NCBI RefSeq assembly: GCF_029892515.1
Contig: NZ_JARXVF010000002.1
Location: 1 to 64,000, forward strand
Source of the DNA: Pseudaminobacter soli (ex Li et al. 2025)
GTDB lineage: Bacteria > Pseudomonadota > Alphaproteobacteria > Rhizobiales > Rhizobiaceae
DNA length: 64,000 nt
Reading direction: 5' to 3'
Shown piece after piece: positions 19,093 through 27,384 of this stretch (the first letter of the stretch is position 1; every line of letters begins with the position of its first letter). Both the position numbers and the translations under genes were made by a program. Below the pieces are notes generated by a model. It saw only the letters and a list, made by a program, of their open reading frames with translations, did no database searches and had not been told where the DNA came from.

Positions 19093-20075
19093 TTTCGAGC
19101 TTCCAGCCCGAAGAAGGGAGCGGCGGTACGGATGATTGTCTCGAGATTCGAATATTGTGCCCAGAAACCCAGCTTCTCTCGGGCCATTCCCGGATCGGCA
19201 TAAAGCGCAGGGGGATCGCCCGCGCGGCGCTGTCGCATCTCGACAGGTACATCACGACCCGTGATTTCGTGAATTGCATTGAGGATTTCACGGATCGAGG
19301 TGCCGCGGCCAGTTCCGAGATTGACCGCGAGGTTGGTCCCCCCACGCATGAGATGCTTCAGCGCCAACACATGCGCGCGCGCCAGATCGGTCACGTGAAT
19401 ATAGTCGCGGATACAGGTACCGTCCGCAGTGGCGTAGTCATCACCAAAAATCTCCAGGCGATCTATACGACCCGAAGCAGCCATCAGAGCACGCGGAATT
19501 ATGTGGGTTTCGGGATCGTGTGCTTCACCGAGCTCACCTTCGGGATCGGCGCCGCATGCATTGAAATATCGCAAGGCCACGTAACGCAGGCCGTAGGCGG
19601 TCGCGTAATCGGCAAGCATGTGTTCCGCTATCAGCTTGGTGCGACCGTAAGGGTTGATGGGGGTCTGTGGCGCGTCTTCCCGGATCGGCAGTTCTGAAGG
19701 AATTCCGTAGGTTGCACAGCTCGACGAGAATATGACCTTGTCGATGCCGGCGCGACGACACGCCTCGATCAGCGAAAGCGTGCCGCCCACATTGTTACTG
19801 TAGTATTTCGCCGGATCCCCAACGGATTCCCCGACATAGGCGGACGCCGCGAAATGAATGACGGCGACGGGGGCATAGTCCTCGAGCGTTCGCGCCACCA
19901 GTTCAGTGTCGAGGACGTCACCCTCGACAAGAGGCCCCCAGCGCACCGAACTGGCGTGGCCGGTGGACAGGTTGTCATAGACGACGGGTTCGAAGCCACC
20001 AGCGTGCAGAAGCTTGGCTGTATGGCTGCCAATGAAACCGGCACCACCTGCGACGAGAACGGTCCGAGTTGACAT
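19089..20075 (-). CDS. UDP-sugar 4-epimerase (GalE family; probable UDP-xylose/UDP-arabinose epimerase)
   Basis: The 328-residue SDR enzyme has the NAD motif GGAGFIGSH, 'FSSSCATYG' with the catalytic serine, and 'NPYGRTK' with the Tyr-x3-Lys pair. The start ATG at 20075 shares its A with the TGA of the preceding uxs gene, so the genes are translationally coupled. GalE enzymes interconvert UDP-glucose/UDP-galactose and often UDP-xylose/UDP-arabinose. Directly after UDP-xylose synthase, the epimerisation of UDP-xylose to UDP-L-arabinose is the expected reaction (uxe in S. meliloti). A standard galE role is also possible. Confidence 0.9.
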   Translation of the reverse strand: MSTRTVLVAGGAGFIGSHTAKLLHAGGFEPVVYDNLSTGHASSVRWGPLVEGDVLDTELVARTLEDYAPVAVIHFAASAYVGESVGDPAKYYSNNVGGTLSLIEACRRAGIDKVIFSSSCATYGIPSELPIREDAPQTPINPYGRTKLIAEHMLADYATAYGLRYVALRYFNACGADPEGELGEAHDPETHIIPRALMAASGRIDRLEIFGDDYATADGTCIRDYIHVTDLARAHVLALKHLMRGGTNLAVNLGTGRGTSIREILNAIHEITGRDVPVEMRQRRAGDPPALYADPGMAREKLGFWAQYSNLETIIRTAAPFFGLEARK

Positions 20076-21118
20076 CACGCCACCTCTGCGAAGGCTCCGG
20101 CGGATCGGGCCAGCAGGCGTTCGAAATAGGCGATCGTCGACTTGAGACCGTAGGCCAGCTGAATGCTCGGCTCCCAGTTCAGCTCGCGCTTTGCCACAGA
20201 GATATCCGGTCGGCGCTGGCGCGGATCGTCCACCGGCAGCGGAAGATAGACTATCTTCGAAGACGAGCCGGTCAGCGCAATGACCTTCTCTGCCAGTTCA
20301 GCCACGGTGAATTCACCTGGATTGCCGAGATTGACCGGCGCGTCCAAGCTGGCCGGCGCCCGCATGAGGCGGACGAAACCCTCGATCAGGTCGTCGACGT
20401 AGCAGAAGGAACGCGTCTGCGCGCCGTCGCCGTAGATGGTAATATCGTCGCCCTTGAGCGCCTGAACGATGAAGTTGGACACTACCCGCCCGTCATCCGC
20501 CCGCATATGCGGACCATAAGTGTTGAAGATGCGGGCGATCTTGGTCTGGACGCCGTATTGTTGATGGAAGTCGTGGAAAAGCGCTTCGGCGCAGCGCTTG
20601 CCCTCGTCGTAGCAGGAACGTGGACCGAACGGATTTACATTGCCCCAATAGCTCTCGGGCTGCGGATGAACATGGGGATCTCCGTAGACTTCCGAGGTGG
20701 AGGCCTGAAAAATGCGGGCGTTTGAGCGTGCGGCCAGCTCAAGCAGATTGAGCGAACCCAGGACGCTTGTCTTCGTCGTGTGGATCGGGTCTGCCTGATA
20801 GTGCGGAGGAGAAGCAGGGCAGGCAAGATTGTAGATTTCGTCGATCGGCAGGTCGATTGGCTCAACGATATCGTGGCGAACGAAGCTGAATGCGTCGAAA
20901 CGCAGGAGATGACGCAGATTCTCCAGGCGGCCAGTCGAGAAGTTGTCGATGCAGATAACTTCTTGCCCGTCATTGAGCAGGCGCTCGCACAAATGGGAGC
21001 CGAGGAAACCGGCGCCGCCAGCCACGAGGATTCTGCGCTTGGATTGATTTTGGCGCGGATTCCTACCCGCTCCCTGGAACGCACCCAATATACACCCCCC
21101 ACTACTTGCGGAGACCAT
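20075..21118 (-). CDS. uxs: UDP-glucuronate decarboxylase (UDP-xylose synthase)
   Basis: The enzyme has 347 residues from the ATG at 21118. A non-ATG codon farther upstream would lengthen it by 12, and there is no strong ribosome-binding site for either. It has NAD motif [10 protein letters not shown], '[21 protein letters not shown]' and '[12 protein letters not shown]' (Tyr-x3-Lys), all typical of UDP-xylose synthases. It converts UDP-glucuronate to UDP-xylose plus CO2. It is the first gene of the seven-gene minus-strand operon uxs, epimerase, GT2, ugd, DUF995, GH, DUF995. An imperfect palindrome and AT-rich promoter-like sequence lie just upstream. Confidence 0.92.
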   Translation of the reverse strand: MVSASSGGCILGAFQGAGRNPRQNQSKRRILVAGGAGFLGSHLCERLLNDGQEVICIDNFSTGRLENLRHLLRFDAFSFVRHDIVEPIDLPIDEIYNLACPASPPHYQADPIHTTKTSVLGSLNLLELAARSNARIFQASTSEVYGDPHVHPQPESYWGNVNPFGPRSCYDEGKRCAEALFHDFHQQYGVQTKIARIFNTYGPHMRADDGRVVSNFIVQALKGDDITIYGDGAQTRSFCYVDDLIEGFVRLMRAPASLDAPVNLGNPGEFTVAELAEKVIALTGSSSKIVYLPLPVDDPRQRRPDISVAKRELNWEPSIQLAYGLKSTIAYFERLLARSAGAFAEVA

Positions 21119-21158
21119 TGCAGTATTCACAAAGGCAGGGTCGACCGCTCGCAAATTA

Positions 21159-21200
21159 ACTCATATATGCAGTATATTTTGAAATCAATCTGCAATGAGT
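21159..21200 (-). promoter_or_regulatory. AT-rich promoter region with imperfect palindrome upstream of uxs
   Basis: ACTCAT...TGCAG (21159-21172) and CTGCAATGAGT (21190-21200) form an imperfect inverted repeat; the left arm has three extra bases. On the minus strand TTGATT followed 15-17 bases later by TATATG/TATGAG could serve as -35/-10. The site is 41-82 bases upstream of the uxs ATG. It is the natural place for activator binding by the AraC-type regulator, but this is inferred. Confidence 0.45.
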
Positions 21201-21329
21201 ACTTGGGGAAAATGTATAAGAAGCAATTCGGCGAGTCGTTATCGGGAAATCCGGAAACTTGTCTGGCTGTCCATTTCTGTCCACGGGGCATGCATTGGCC
21301 TACTGCCAGCTTTTCGGACACGCAGTTAA

Positions 21330-21775
21330 GGTAACACATGGCTTGTCGCGCGAACGCGATGGCGTAGAGTGTCGTCGCTGAGAGTCGATGTAATCGAACG
21401 TCCGCCCTGGCGTCATCCCTCGTCCCTTAAACCTTGTCCGCGACGGGTTCGGTCTTGAGCGACGAGAAGGAGCTCCCCATCGCAGCATTGTCCCAGACAT
21501 CGCCGGCCCTGCTCATCGAGAATATGATGCCATGGTCCGCCATCGGCCGCCGGAACTGTTCGCTGCTATTTTGCGATCCACGATCCGAGTCATGCAGCAA
21601 GCTGTGGAGATTGCCTCTACGCCAGATCGCCATGATGAGAGCGTCGGTGACGAACTGGGCCGTCATCTCCAACTTCGGAAACTCCGGAACCCGCGCAGCA
21701 CGTTTTTGTGTAGATCAAAATCGCCGGCCGCCTGCGCCAATGCGACACCTCGGACGTATCTCGATACGCCCTGCG
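21330..21775 (-). mobile_element. IS3-family insertion sequence remnant (OrfA/OrfB fragments)
   Basis: On the minus strand, 21690-21775 encodes a piece like an IS3 OrfA helix ('VALAQAAGDFDLHKNVLR'). It is followed directly by the C-terminal part of an OrfB integrase (21427-21672: 'TDALIMAIWRRG', 'LLHDSDRGSQ', 'MSRAGDVWDNAAM', 'SSLKTE'). After a stop, the tail 'FDYIDSQRRHST' continues in another frame. The middle of the element is deleted, and the catalytic set is incomplete. It lies between cuxR and uxs. I could not place terminal repeats. Confidence 0.8.
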
Positions 21776-21841
21776 CCGAAGCCCTCGCCCTTGTCCCGAA
21801 TTCCCGCCGGCAGAACGCTTTCGAGTAAAAGCTGAAAGGCG

Positions 21842-22999
21842 TTAGTGGAAGCAGAGCGTCCTCAGCCAGCTTTCAAAGCTCGCCTGTTCTTGCTCATTGG
21901 GAGGCTGGTGAGCGAGTCCGTGAACTTCTACAGAGCCTGTGTGCCTACGGACCATACTGGGGCTGTATCCGAACTTCTGGCTGAAGGCTCTGCTGAAATT
22001 AGCTGCGGAATCGAAGCACGCGGCATTTGCGATATCCAGTATCCGGTTTGAATTATTGGGGTCACTCAAAGCGGCGTGTGCTGCAAGCAAGCGCCTCGAG
22101 CGGATGTAGTTCAGGACACCGCCATAGGTTTCGAAAAGCTCGTAAAGCTTGGTGCGAGAGATAGCGAGCTCGCGGCTCAGGGCGTCAGCCGTCAGGTCTG
22201 GAGATGCCAGATTGTTTTGGACGAAGCGCCGTGCGCGAGCCATCAACCCAATCTGAGTGGTCTGATCATTTACATCCTCTCCCCTGCCCAGAAGAGGCGA
22301 GACGCTGTCAATTATCATCTCTCGGACATGGCCTATGATCTTCGGCAAATCCTCGGCCGTGAGACGGTCCAGATTGGCTTCAAGGCTATTCGTGTAGTCG
22401 ATCAGCAGCTTTGAAAGGCTGCCATCAAGAACGGTGTTGTTAGCTCGTAACATTCCTCCATGGTCGATAAAGAGGTCAGACGGCAGAATTAATGACACCG
22501 ATGACGCCTCAAGCGTGCGTCCCCGAAAGGGATAGCCAAGCCACCGGATCTCCAATTTGCCTGGCTCGTTTTCTGCGACGCGTCCGTCAACGCCTGTCCA
22601 CGTTTTCCCCGAACGCAGAAAGGATACTTGCCAATGGTCGATGGGGCTGAAACGTAACTTGCTGGCTGATCGCTCATAGCTCAAAGCAGGGGTCGATTGC
22701 TGCACGAGCAGCATGCCGCCTAGGTTCCACACAATGTGGTCGGCCACAAACGGGGCTTCTGGCGATACGGCGTCAGGCAACTGAACATCCATCAGCGGCG
22801 CCATGTGATCTTCCCACGCTGAAAATTGTCTGCCGAGTGCAACATCACGCGTTGAAAGGCGCAGAGGCGTCAATGCCGGCGGAACATATGGTACATCACC
22901 CGACAGTTGGGGCAGGCGCGGCCACTGGCGGCGCTCCACGAATGCAGAATGTTCCGTGGTCGAGTTTTCCTCGCTGGAATTCACGGCAAGGCCCTTCAC
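21842..22999 (-). CDS. cuxR: AraC-family regulator with RxxxR motif and cupin-type domain, CuxR-like
   Basis: The 385-residue protein starts at GTG 22999; a GTG at 22984 is an alternative. The C-terminal AraC domain has two HTHs (about residues 265-365; 'LTADALSRELAISRTKLYELF', 'DIANAACFDSAANFSRAFSQKFGYSP'). The N-terminal region has ERRQWPR, an RxxxR at Arg24-Arg28, before a beta-rich sensor domain (about 55-195). CuxR of S. meliloti is an AraC-type activator that binds c-di-GMP with an N-terminal RxxxR plus a cupin barrel and activates the uxs-uxe-aps operon. The same gene order here supports the assignment. Ligand binding itself is not shown. Confidence 0.82.
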   Translation of the reverse strand: MKGLAVNSSEENSTTEHSAFVERRQWPRLPQLSGDVPYVPPALTPLRLSTRDVALGRQFSAWEDHMAPLMDVQLPDAVSPEAPFVADHIVWNLGGMLLVQQSTPALSYERSASKLRFSPIDHWQVSFLRSGKTWTGVDGRVAENEPGKLEIRWLGYPFRGRTLEASSVSLILPSDLFIDHGGMLRANNTVLDGSLSKLLIDYTNSLEANLDRLTAEDLPKIIGHVREMIIDSVSPLLGRGEDVNDQTTQIGLMARARRFVQNNLASPDLTADALSRELAISRTKLYELFETYGGVLNYIRSRRLLAAHAALSDPNNSNRILDIANAACFDSAANFSRAFSQKFGYSPSMVRRHTGSVEVHGLAHQPPNEQEQASFESWLRTLCFH

Positions 23000-23203
23000 T
23001 TCTTAACCCCACGCCAAATCAATAATAGCGCTTCATGAATCTTGGCTGAAGAATGCTCTTTGCAAGGTTGCGCTAACGCTGCACGTTCGGAATATATCAC
23101 CCTTGTTGTTGCCATCTTCAATGCGTTTCCGCAGCTGGCCGCCCCGCGTTTCCGGGAAACTCCTGGATTAAGTCGACTCTCGAAGAGCCATCTCTCCGAG
23201 GCG

Positions 23204-23572
23204 CTAGCTGATAATGAGTTGGGCGGCCACGCCGTAATCCTGAAGCGCAATGGTCACGAGTAGCGCGGCCGAGATGGGGACACCGAAGGGAACGACGCGC
23301 TGGCGGTTCAGTCGCTTGATATAGGCGTGGAATGCAGGCGACGGCAGCAACATCGGATTGCGCACGATGGCTGCTGTGACCAGTGCGAAGACCAGCAGCG
23401 CCAAGGCAAAGACCAGCAAATCGGCCCCACCCGAGACAAACGGCGCCACGGCCACCAGCTTGACGTCGCCGGCGCCGATCTTCTTCAGCAGCCAAAATGG
23501 AAACAACAGCACGAAGAGCAAGGCGCCTGCGATCGCGCTCAGTCCAAGGTTCCACCAGGAGCTTTCGGCCAA
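23204..23572 (-). pseudogene. 5'-truncated type IV prepilin peptidase (CpaA/A24 family) fragment
   Basis: The 122-residue hydrophobic frame contains 'KIGAGDVKLVAVAPFV', the GxGD active-site motif of A24 aspartic prepilin peptidases, and 'VPFGVPISAALLVTIAL' at the end. Family members are about 165-175 residues and begin with a first catalytic aspartate (S-D) in the first cytoplasmic loop. That part is missing, and the open frame upstream is blocked by the stop that ends the acyltransferase. Only a TTG is available as start. It is most likely a decayed pilus-assembly gene, not a working peptidase. Confidence 0.7.
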
Positions 23573-23653
23573 GGCGGCGAGAAACAGCGATGCCGAGCGA
23601 GTGCCGGCGCTAGTCGGCCAATCTGTGCCCGAGTGAACAAGGGGCGTGAGAGA

Positions 23654-24727
23654 CTATTTTCGAATCGGGAAGCGCTGCTTCATACCGTCAAAGTGACGCT
23701 CAACGAACGTCCATGACATGTATGCCACGGTGATAGTCAGCGCGGTCATCACGGCGAAGGTCCACCAGGTTTTGGCGTAGAGTACGGGCCAGCAATCGGC
23801 AGCGAGCCACCAGAGCGGCAAGTGGAAGACATAGGCACCGTAGCTGACCCGACTTGCGAACTTGGTAAAGCCATTGTTGAGCAGGAAACCGATAGGGCCA
23901 CGGAAGCCCGCATAGGCCCCGGCAACGATCGACACCAATGGATAGATAACGAACAATCGATAGGGCGCGGACTGACCAAAACCTGACCAGAGGTAGAACG
24001 GCGTCAGAATAACGAGTACCGACATCGCGATGTTGGCGGGATGCCGCAAGACGGCTTGTAGTTCCTTATTGTCCTTCCCAAGGGCGAGTAGACCGCCGGC
24101 GGCTATAGGGTCGAAGGCTGACACAATGCCAACCCATCCGTCGAGGCCGAAGTGTGGCGCGTTGACCCGCACGAATATGCTGAGCACCATCGCGGCGACA
24201 AACAGAACGGCGAGTCCCGATCTCGACAGGAAAAACACGGCGATCGGGCACAGCAGATAGAACTGTTCGAGTGTGTTGAGGCTCCAGAGGTGAGCCGCAA
24301 CCCATGGCGACCACGTCTTGTTCATCATGAAATAGAGGTTCGACAGCTGCAGCGCGTGCCATGGCAGGCTGGCCCGGATGCCGTCCATATTGAAGATCGC
24401 GGCCGCTAGGAAGGTAAGAGCTAGCGGTGGGAAGAGCCGCAGGATTCGGCGAATGTAGAAATTCTGGATGTTGAAGGTGCCGCCGATCGCTAATTCGCGG
24501 GTGAGCATGAGTGTGATGAGGAAGCCGCTGACCACGAAGAACATTGAGACGCGGACATACTCGATGGTAGGGCCGACTTCCCAGAAGTGGACGTAGAAGA
24601 CCGCCAACATGGCGATCGTCCGCAGCCCATCGATCTGACCCCGCCGATCGGCAGACTGAGTATTGCCCACAGCTATCGGCGGGACTGAGTGTATCTCGCC
24701 CGCACCAAGGTCAACTTCCCGAAGCAT
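23654..24727 (-). CDS. acyltransferase 3 family membrane protein
   Basis: The 357-residue integral membrane protein has 9-10 hydrophobic segments. The N-terminal family signature is 'QIDGLRTIAMLAVFYVHF' with the catalytic histidine, then 'VSMFFVVSGFLITLML' and 'IRRILRLFPPLAL'. The family transfers O-acyl groups onto surface polysaccharides or lipids from the cytoplasmic side. The first 25 residues are polar and the ATG at 24727 has only a weak ribosome-binding site. It lies next to the polysaccharide locus but on the other side of cuxR, so a role in acetylating that polymer is possible but not shown. Confidence 0.85.
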   Translation of the reverse strand: MLREVDLGAGEIHSVPPIAVGNTQSADRRGQIDGLRTIAMLAVFYVHFWEVGPTIEYVRVSMFFVVSGFLITLMLTRELAIGGTFNIQNFYIRRILRLFPPLALTFLAAAIFNMDGIRASLPWHALQLSNLYFMMNKTWSPWVAAHLWSLNTLEQFYLLCPIAVFFLSRSGLAVLFVAAMVLSIFVRVNAPHFGLDGWVGIVSAFDPIAAGGLLALGKDNKELQAVLRHPANIAMSVLVILTPFYLWSGFGQSAPYRLFVIYPLVSIVAGAYAGFRGPIGFLLNNGFTKFASRVSYGAYVFHLPLWWLAADCWPVLYAKTWWTFAVMTALTITVAYMSWTFVERHFDGMKQRFPIRK

Positions 24728-24949
24728 TGCAGTGTCTAAAGCCCCACTCCCAATATCTGACAGTAAAAATCATCTATGCCGCCGAATTGCAATGGCATTA
24801 CTACTACGGAGTCAGAAATTCATGGTCCGCTGGTTAGAAATGGGGCATATGATCGTATGGTTTTGTCCGCGATGCCCCGAGCGAAGCACGTGCTGTGCAT
24901 CACAGCGCCAAATAATCCAGAACCTTTGCGTCGTTTGACGCAGTAAGAC

Positions 24950-25390
24950 TAGGGGGGCACCCCTCATCAACTGCCAATCCTGCTCAGCGCGCGGCGAAAC
25001 TGATGCCACCGAGATTAACAACATGCCGAGGAGCAGCACCGCAGCCCGACGGCGGCAAGGACGTCCTCAGGGTTCTCGATGGACACTAGGAACATCGCCC
25101 TGAATGCGGTGTCGCTGCCGAAGCAAGGCATCGATCTCTTGTTGCATTTTGGACATGGCGGTCGCATCCGATACCTTAATCGAAATGAAATTAAACGATT
25201 GCCGGGTTGCGCGGAGCACGCGGCTCTTTGCCGTCAAAAGCGGAATGAACACGACATCGTCTTGGCTGCGGCCGGCTGCTGCCTATCCCTTTTGTCGAGC
25301 GCCGATGAGGGTGAACGATACGTCGCCAAACCGCGAACACCTCGGGTGGTGGTGGTTTTGCTCGGCAGCAGAAGTCGAAGCGGCAGGGTG
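24950..25390 (-). pseudogene. remnant of a MacB-type ABC transporter permease
   Basis: The minus strand carries, in changing frames, 'RFGDVSFTLIGARQKG', then 'SQDDVVFIPLLTAKSRV' and 'ISIKVSDATAMSKMQQEIDALLRQRHRI', then 'LLLGMLLISVASVS'. These are in the order of the periplasmic MacB core and the start of transmembrane segment 2 of FtsX-like permeases. Stops and frameshifts interrupt them and the ATPase domain is absent. A dead fragment. Confidence 0.65.
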
Positions 25391-26012
25391 GAGACCCGTT
25401 GCGGTAACCGCAATCGACCGGGCTCTTCGATATGAAGGTCCTGAGGATGAGTGGCCTCAGTTCTCAATCCGCTGTACGCAGTTGGTCGGAGCAACGCTGT
25501 CTCGAGCGGTAGTGCTTAATGGCATCGCAACTCCCCGCTCATCACGGAAAATCCCGGCAGCTCATGCAACGCTGTGGGTGGTGGGTGAGCTGACGCGGTG
25601 ATTGCTGGGTGGTTACTTTTCTGACGATTTGTCTTGTGTCAGATCGCATTTGTTGGCGCGCACCCACCATTTTCCTCCTTGTTATCAATGACCTGCTCTC
25701 TTATTGGGAGTTAGAGACGAGATCGCTGGACGGCTTCCAAGTCACGATTAAGTCACCCGCTAGGTAGCCTGAATCCGCGGTGTCTCGCTCGCGTGCGGCC
25801 CTTGCCTTTCCGAAACGGCGTCAAAACGTCCACGTTAAGATGGCGTTCTCGGCAACAGAGAGGCCAAAACGATTTTTGCGTCACGGCGGCCAGACCTTAC
25901 CCTTCCGGATGACTTTGACGCCATGCCATCAGCCAAAGCGCGAAATTGAGTAGCAACAGACACGATGCCAACCTGTGCGTCACCTCCAGGATAGACGGTC
26001 AAGGGAAGCGTC
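25391..26012. other. 620-base stretch without a recognisable gene
   Basis: I found no credible frame, repeat or RNA here. It is less GC-rich than the core regions and probably represents decayed sequence plus the promoter of the acyltransferase that starts at 26013. Confidence 0.45.
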
Positions 26013-27173
26013 TTGTCACGGACAATTCAACGGGTCCGGCGAACTCCGCCCGAGGGGACGGATGCACTGAGATTCTCGACTTTGGACGGGCTTCGCGGCA
26101 TCGCCGCGCTAGCGGTCTTGCAGCTCCATGCTCAAAGCTTGTTTGGCCGACACCTCCGATCAAGCTACCTCGCCGTCGATCTTTTCTTTTTGCTGAGCGG
26201 CTTGGTTTTATCACACGCCTACGAAGAACGACTTAAGCGAGGTATGTCAGTCAGGCGATTTATGCTCATCCGCATCGTGCGCCTGTACCCGCTTTACATT
26301 CTCGGGACTCTTGTTGGCGCGGCCTTCCTTCTTGCAAGTCATGTGTTCGGAACGTCGGAATATTCGCTCGTGGGCATAGCGATCTCTCTTGTATTTTCTG
26401 TCCTTTTTATGCCAACCCCAGCGGGCGTTTTTTTCGGTGACATATCTCTCTACCCCTTTGTCTACCCGGCGTGGTCGCTGTTCTTCAAGCTTGTGGCCAA
26501 TTACCTGTATTCAGTGACTTTGCCCGCGCAGGCGACTCGATTCCTTATGTCAGTCGTGGGTCTTGGGGCGGTTCTGTTGATTTGGTCGGCTTTTCGGTTC
26601 GAGGGTCTGGATGCCGGTATCTCTTGGAGCGGTTTTTCTGGCGGTTTCGCTCGCGTTATATTTTCATTTTTCCTTGGCGTCCTGCTCTTCAGGTTCCCGC
26701 TGACTTGGCGAGGGAACGGTCTCCATGCTGTGCTGTGCGTCGTTGTCCTGATCCCAATCTTTGCAGTGCCGGTCAGCAAGGATTATCGGGCAATTTTCGA
26801 TCTCGCGGTTGTGATTTTTGTTTTCCCTGTCTTGGCTGCCATTGCGGCCGCCTCAGAGGGCAGCCTTCGATTTCGGCAGTGTTTTGCTTTGCTAGGCAAT
26901 TCTTCCTATGCGATCTACGCGGTCCACGCTCCTGTGCTCTGGTGGACCACTAGGGTCTCGTCCAGGGTCTTTGGTGTGCAATTGACTGATCTGGCTCCGG
27001 CGTCAGGGGGCGCCGTCTTGGTCATGCTATTGCTCCTCGCATTTGCCTTGGACCGATACTATGACAGGCCGGTGAGGCGGATTCTGATGCGGCGATTAAG
27101 TGATAGCAAACTGCCGGACCAGAACAGCGTAAGTCGTAGGCTCGGCGTAGAGGGCGAGAAGAGCAGCTGGTAA
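26013..27173 (+). CDS. acyltransferase 3 family membrane protein
   Basis: The 386-residue protein starts at TTG 26013 with AGGGAAG just upstream; no in-frame ATG occurs before the conserved region. 'STLDGLRGIAALAVLQLHA' (catalytic histidine), 'YLAVDLFFLLSGLVLSHAY' and 'RIVRLYPLYILG' match acyltransferase 3, and about ten membrane spans follow. Enzymes of this type O-acetylate polysaccharides or LPS. It is only distantly similar to the acyltransferase at 23654-24727, so the two are not a recent duplication. Its lower GC content suggests transfer. Confidence 0.85.
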   Translation: MSRTIQRVRRTPPEGTDALRFSTLDGLRGIAALAVLQLHAQSLFGRHLRSSYLAVDLFFLLSGLVLSHAYEERLKRGMSVRRFMLIRIVRLYPLYILGTLVGAAFLLASHVFGTSEYSLVGIAISLVFSVLFMPTPAGVFFGDISLYPFVYPAWSLFFKLVANYLYSVTLPAQATRFLMSVVGLGAVLLIWSAFRFEGLDAGISWSGFSGGFARVIFSFFLGVLLFRFPLTWRGNGLHAVLCVVVLIPIFAVPVSKDYRAIFDLAVVIFVFPVLAAIAAASEGSLRFRQCFALLGNSSYAIYAVHAPVLWWTTRVSSRVFGVQLTDLAPASGGAVLVMLLLLAFALDRYYDRPVRRILMRRLSDSKLPDQNSVSRRLGVEGEKSSW

Positions 27174-27338
27174 ATCCGCGTAGGTTTGCACCTGAGAATG
27201 AATCTCAGTTAGAAAACTCGTTGTAAATCAGCGCGTTAGAATAGCGAAATCGCGACAATATCAAAGTTGGTTGGTTTTTCGCGATAGCTATGATCCTGGC
27301 GCACTGCGGGTAGGATTGCGCCTGCGATACAGGACAAC

Positions 27339-27360
27339 AAAAAAGCCCGCCGGAGCGGGC
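27339..27360 (-). terminator. rho-independent terminator downstream of tniQ
   Basis: Read on the minus strand, GCCCGC-tccg-GCGGGC (27345-27360) is followed by a run of six T (27339-27344). It begins 25 bases after the tniQ stop and ends the tniA-tniB-tniQ operon. The 165 bases to its left (27174-27338) hold a short palindrome CTGAGA/TCTCAG (27192-27208) and two GTTAGAA repeats (27208 and 27235) of unknown meaning. Confidence 0.85.
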
Positions 27361-27384
27361 CTCGAATTGATCGATGGATCAGTA

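Noticed and set aside
25104-25601. 165-codon plus-strand frame near the second acyltransferase
   Set aside because: It lies opposite the readable macB remnant and has a C/R/S-rich start unlike a protein.
27236-27275. TGTCGCGATTTCGC on the minus strand as a transposon end
   Set aside because: The orientation points out of the module and the best partner near 32482 (TGTCGCCACGTTCGC) has the wrong geometry for terminal inverted repeats.
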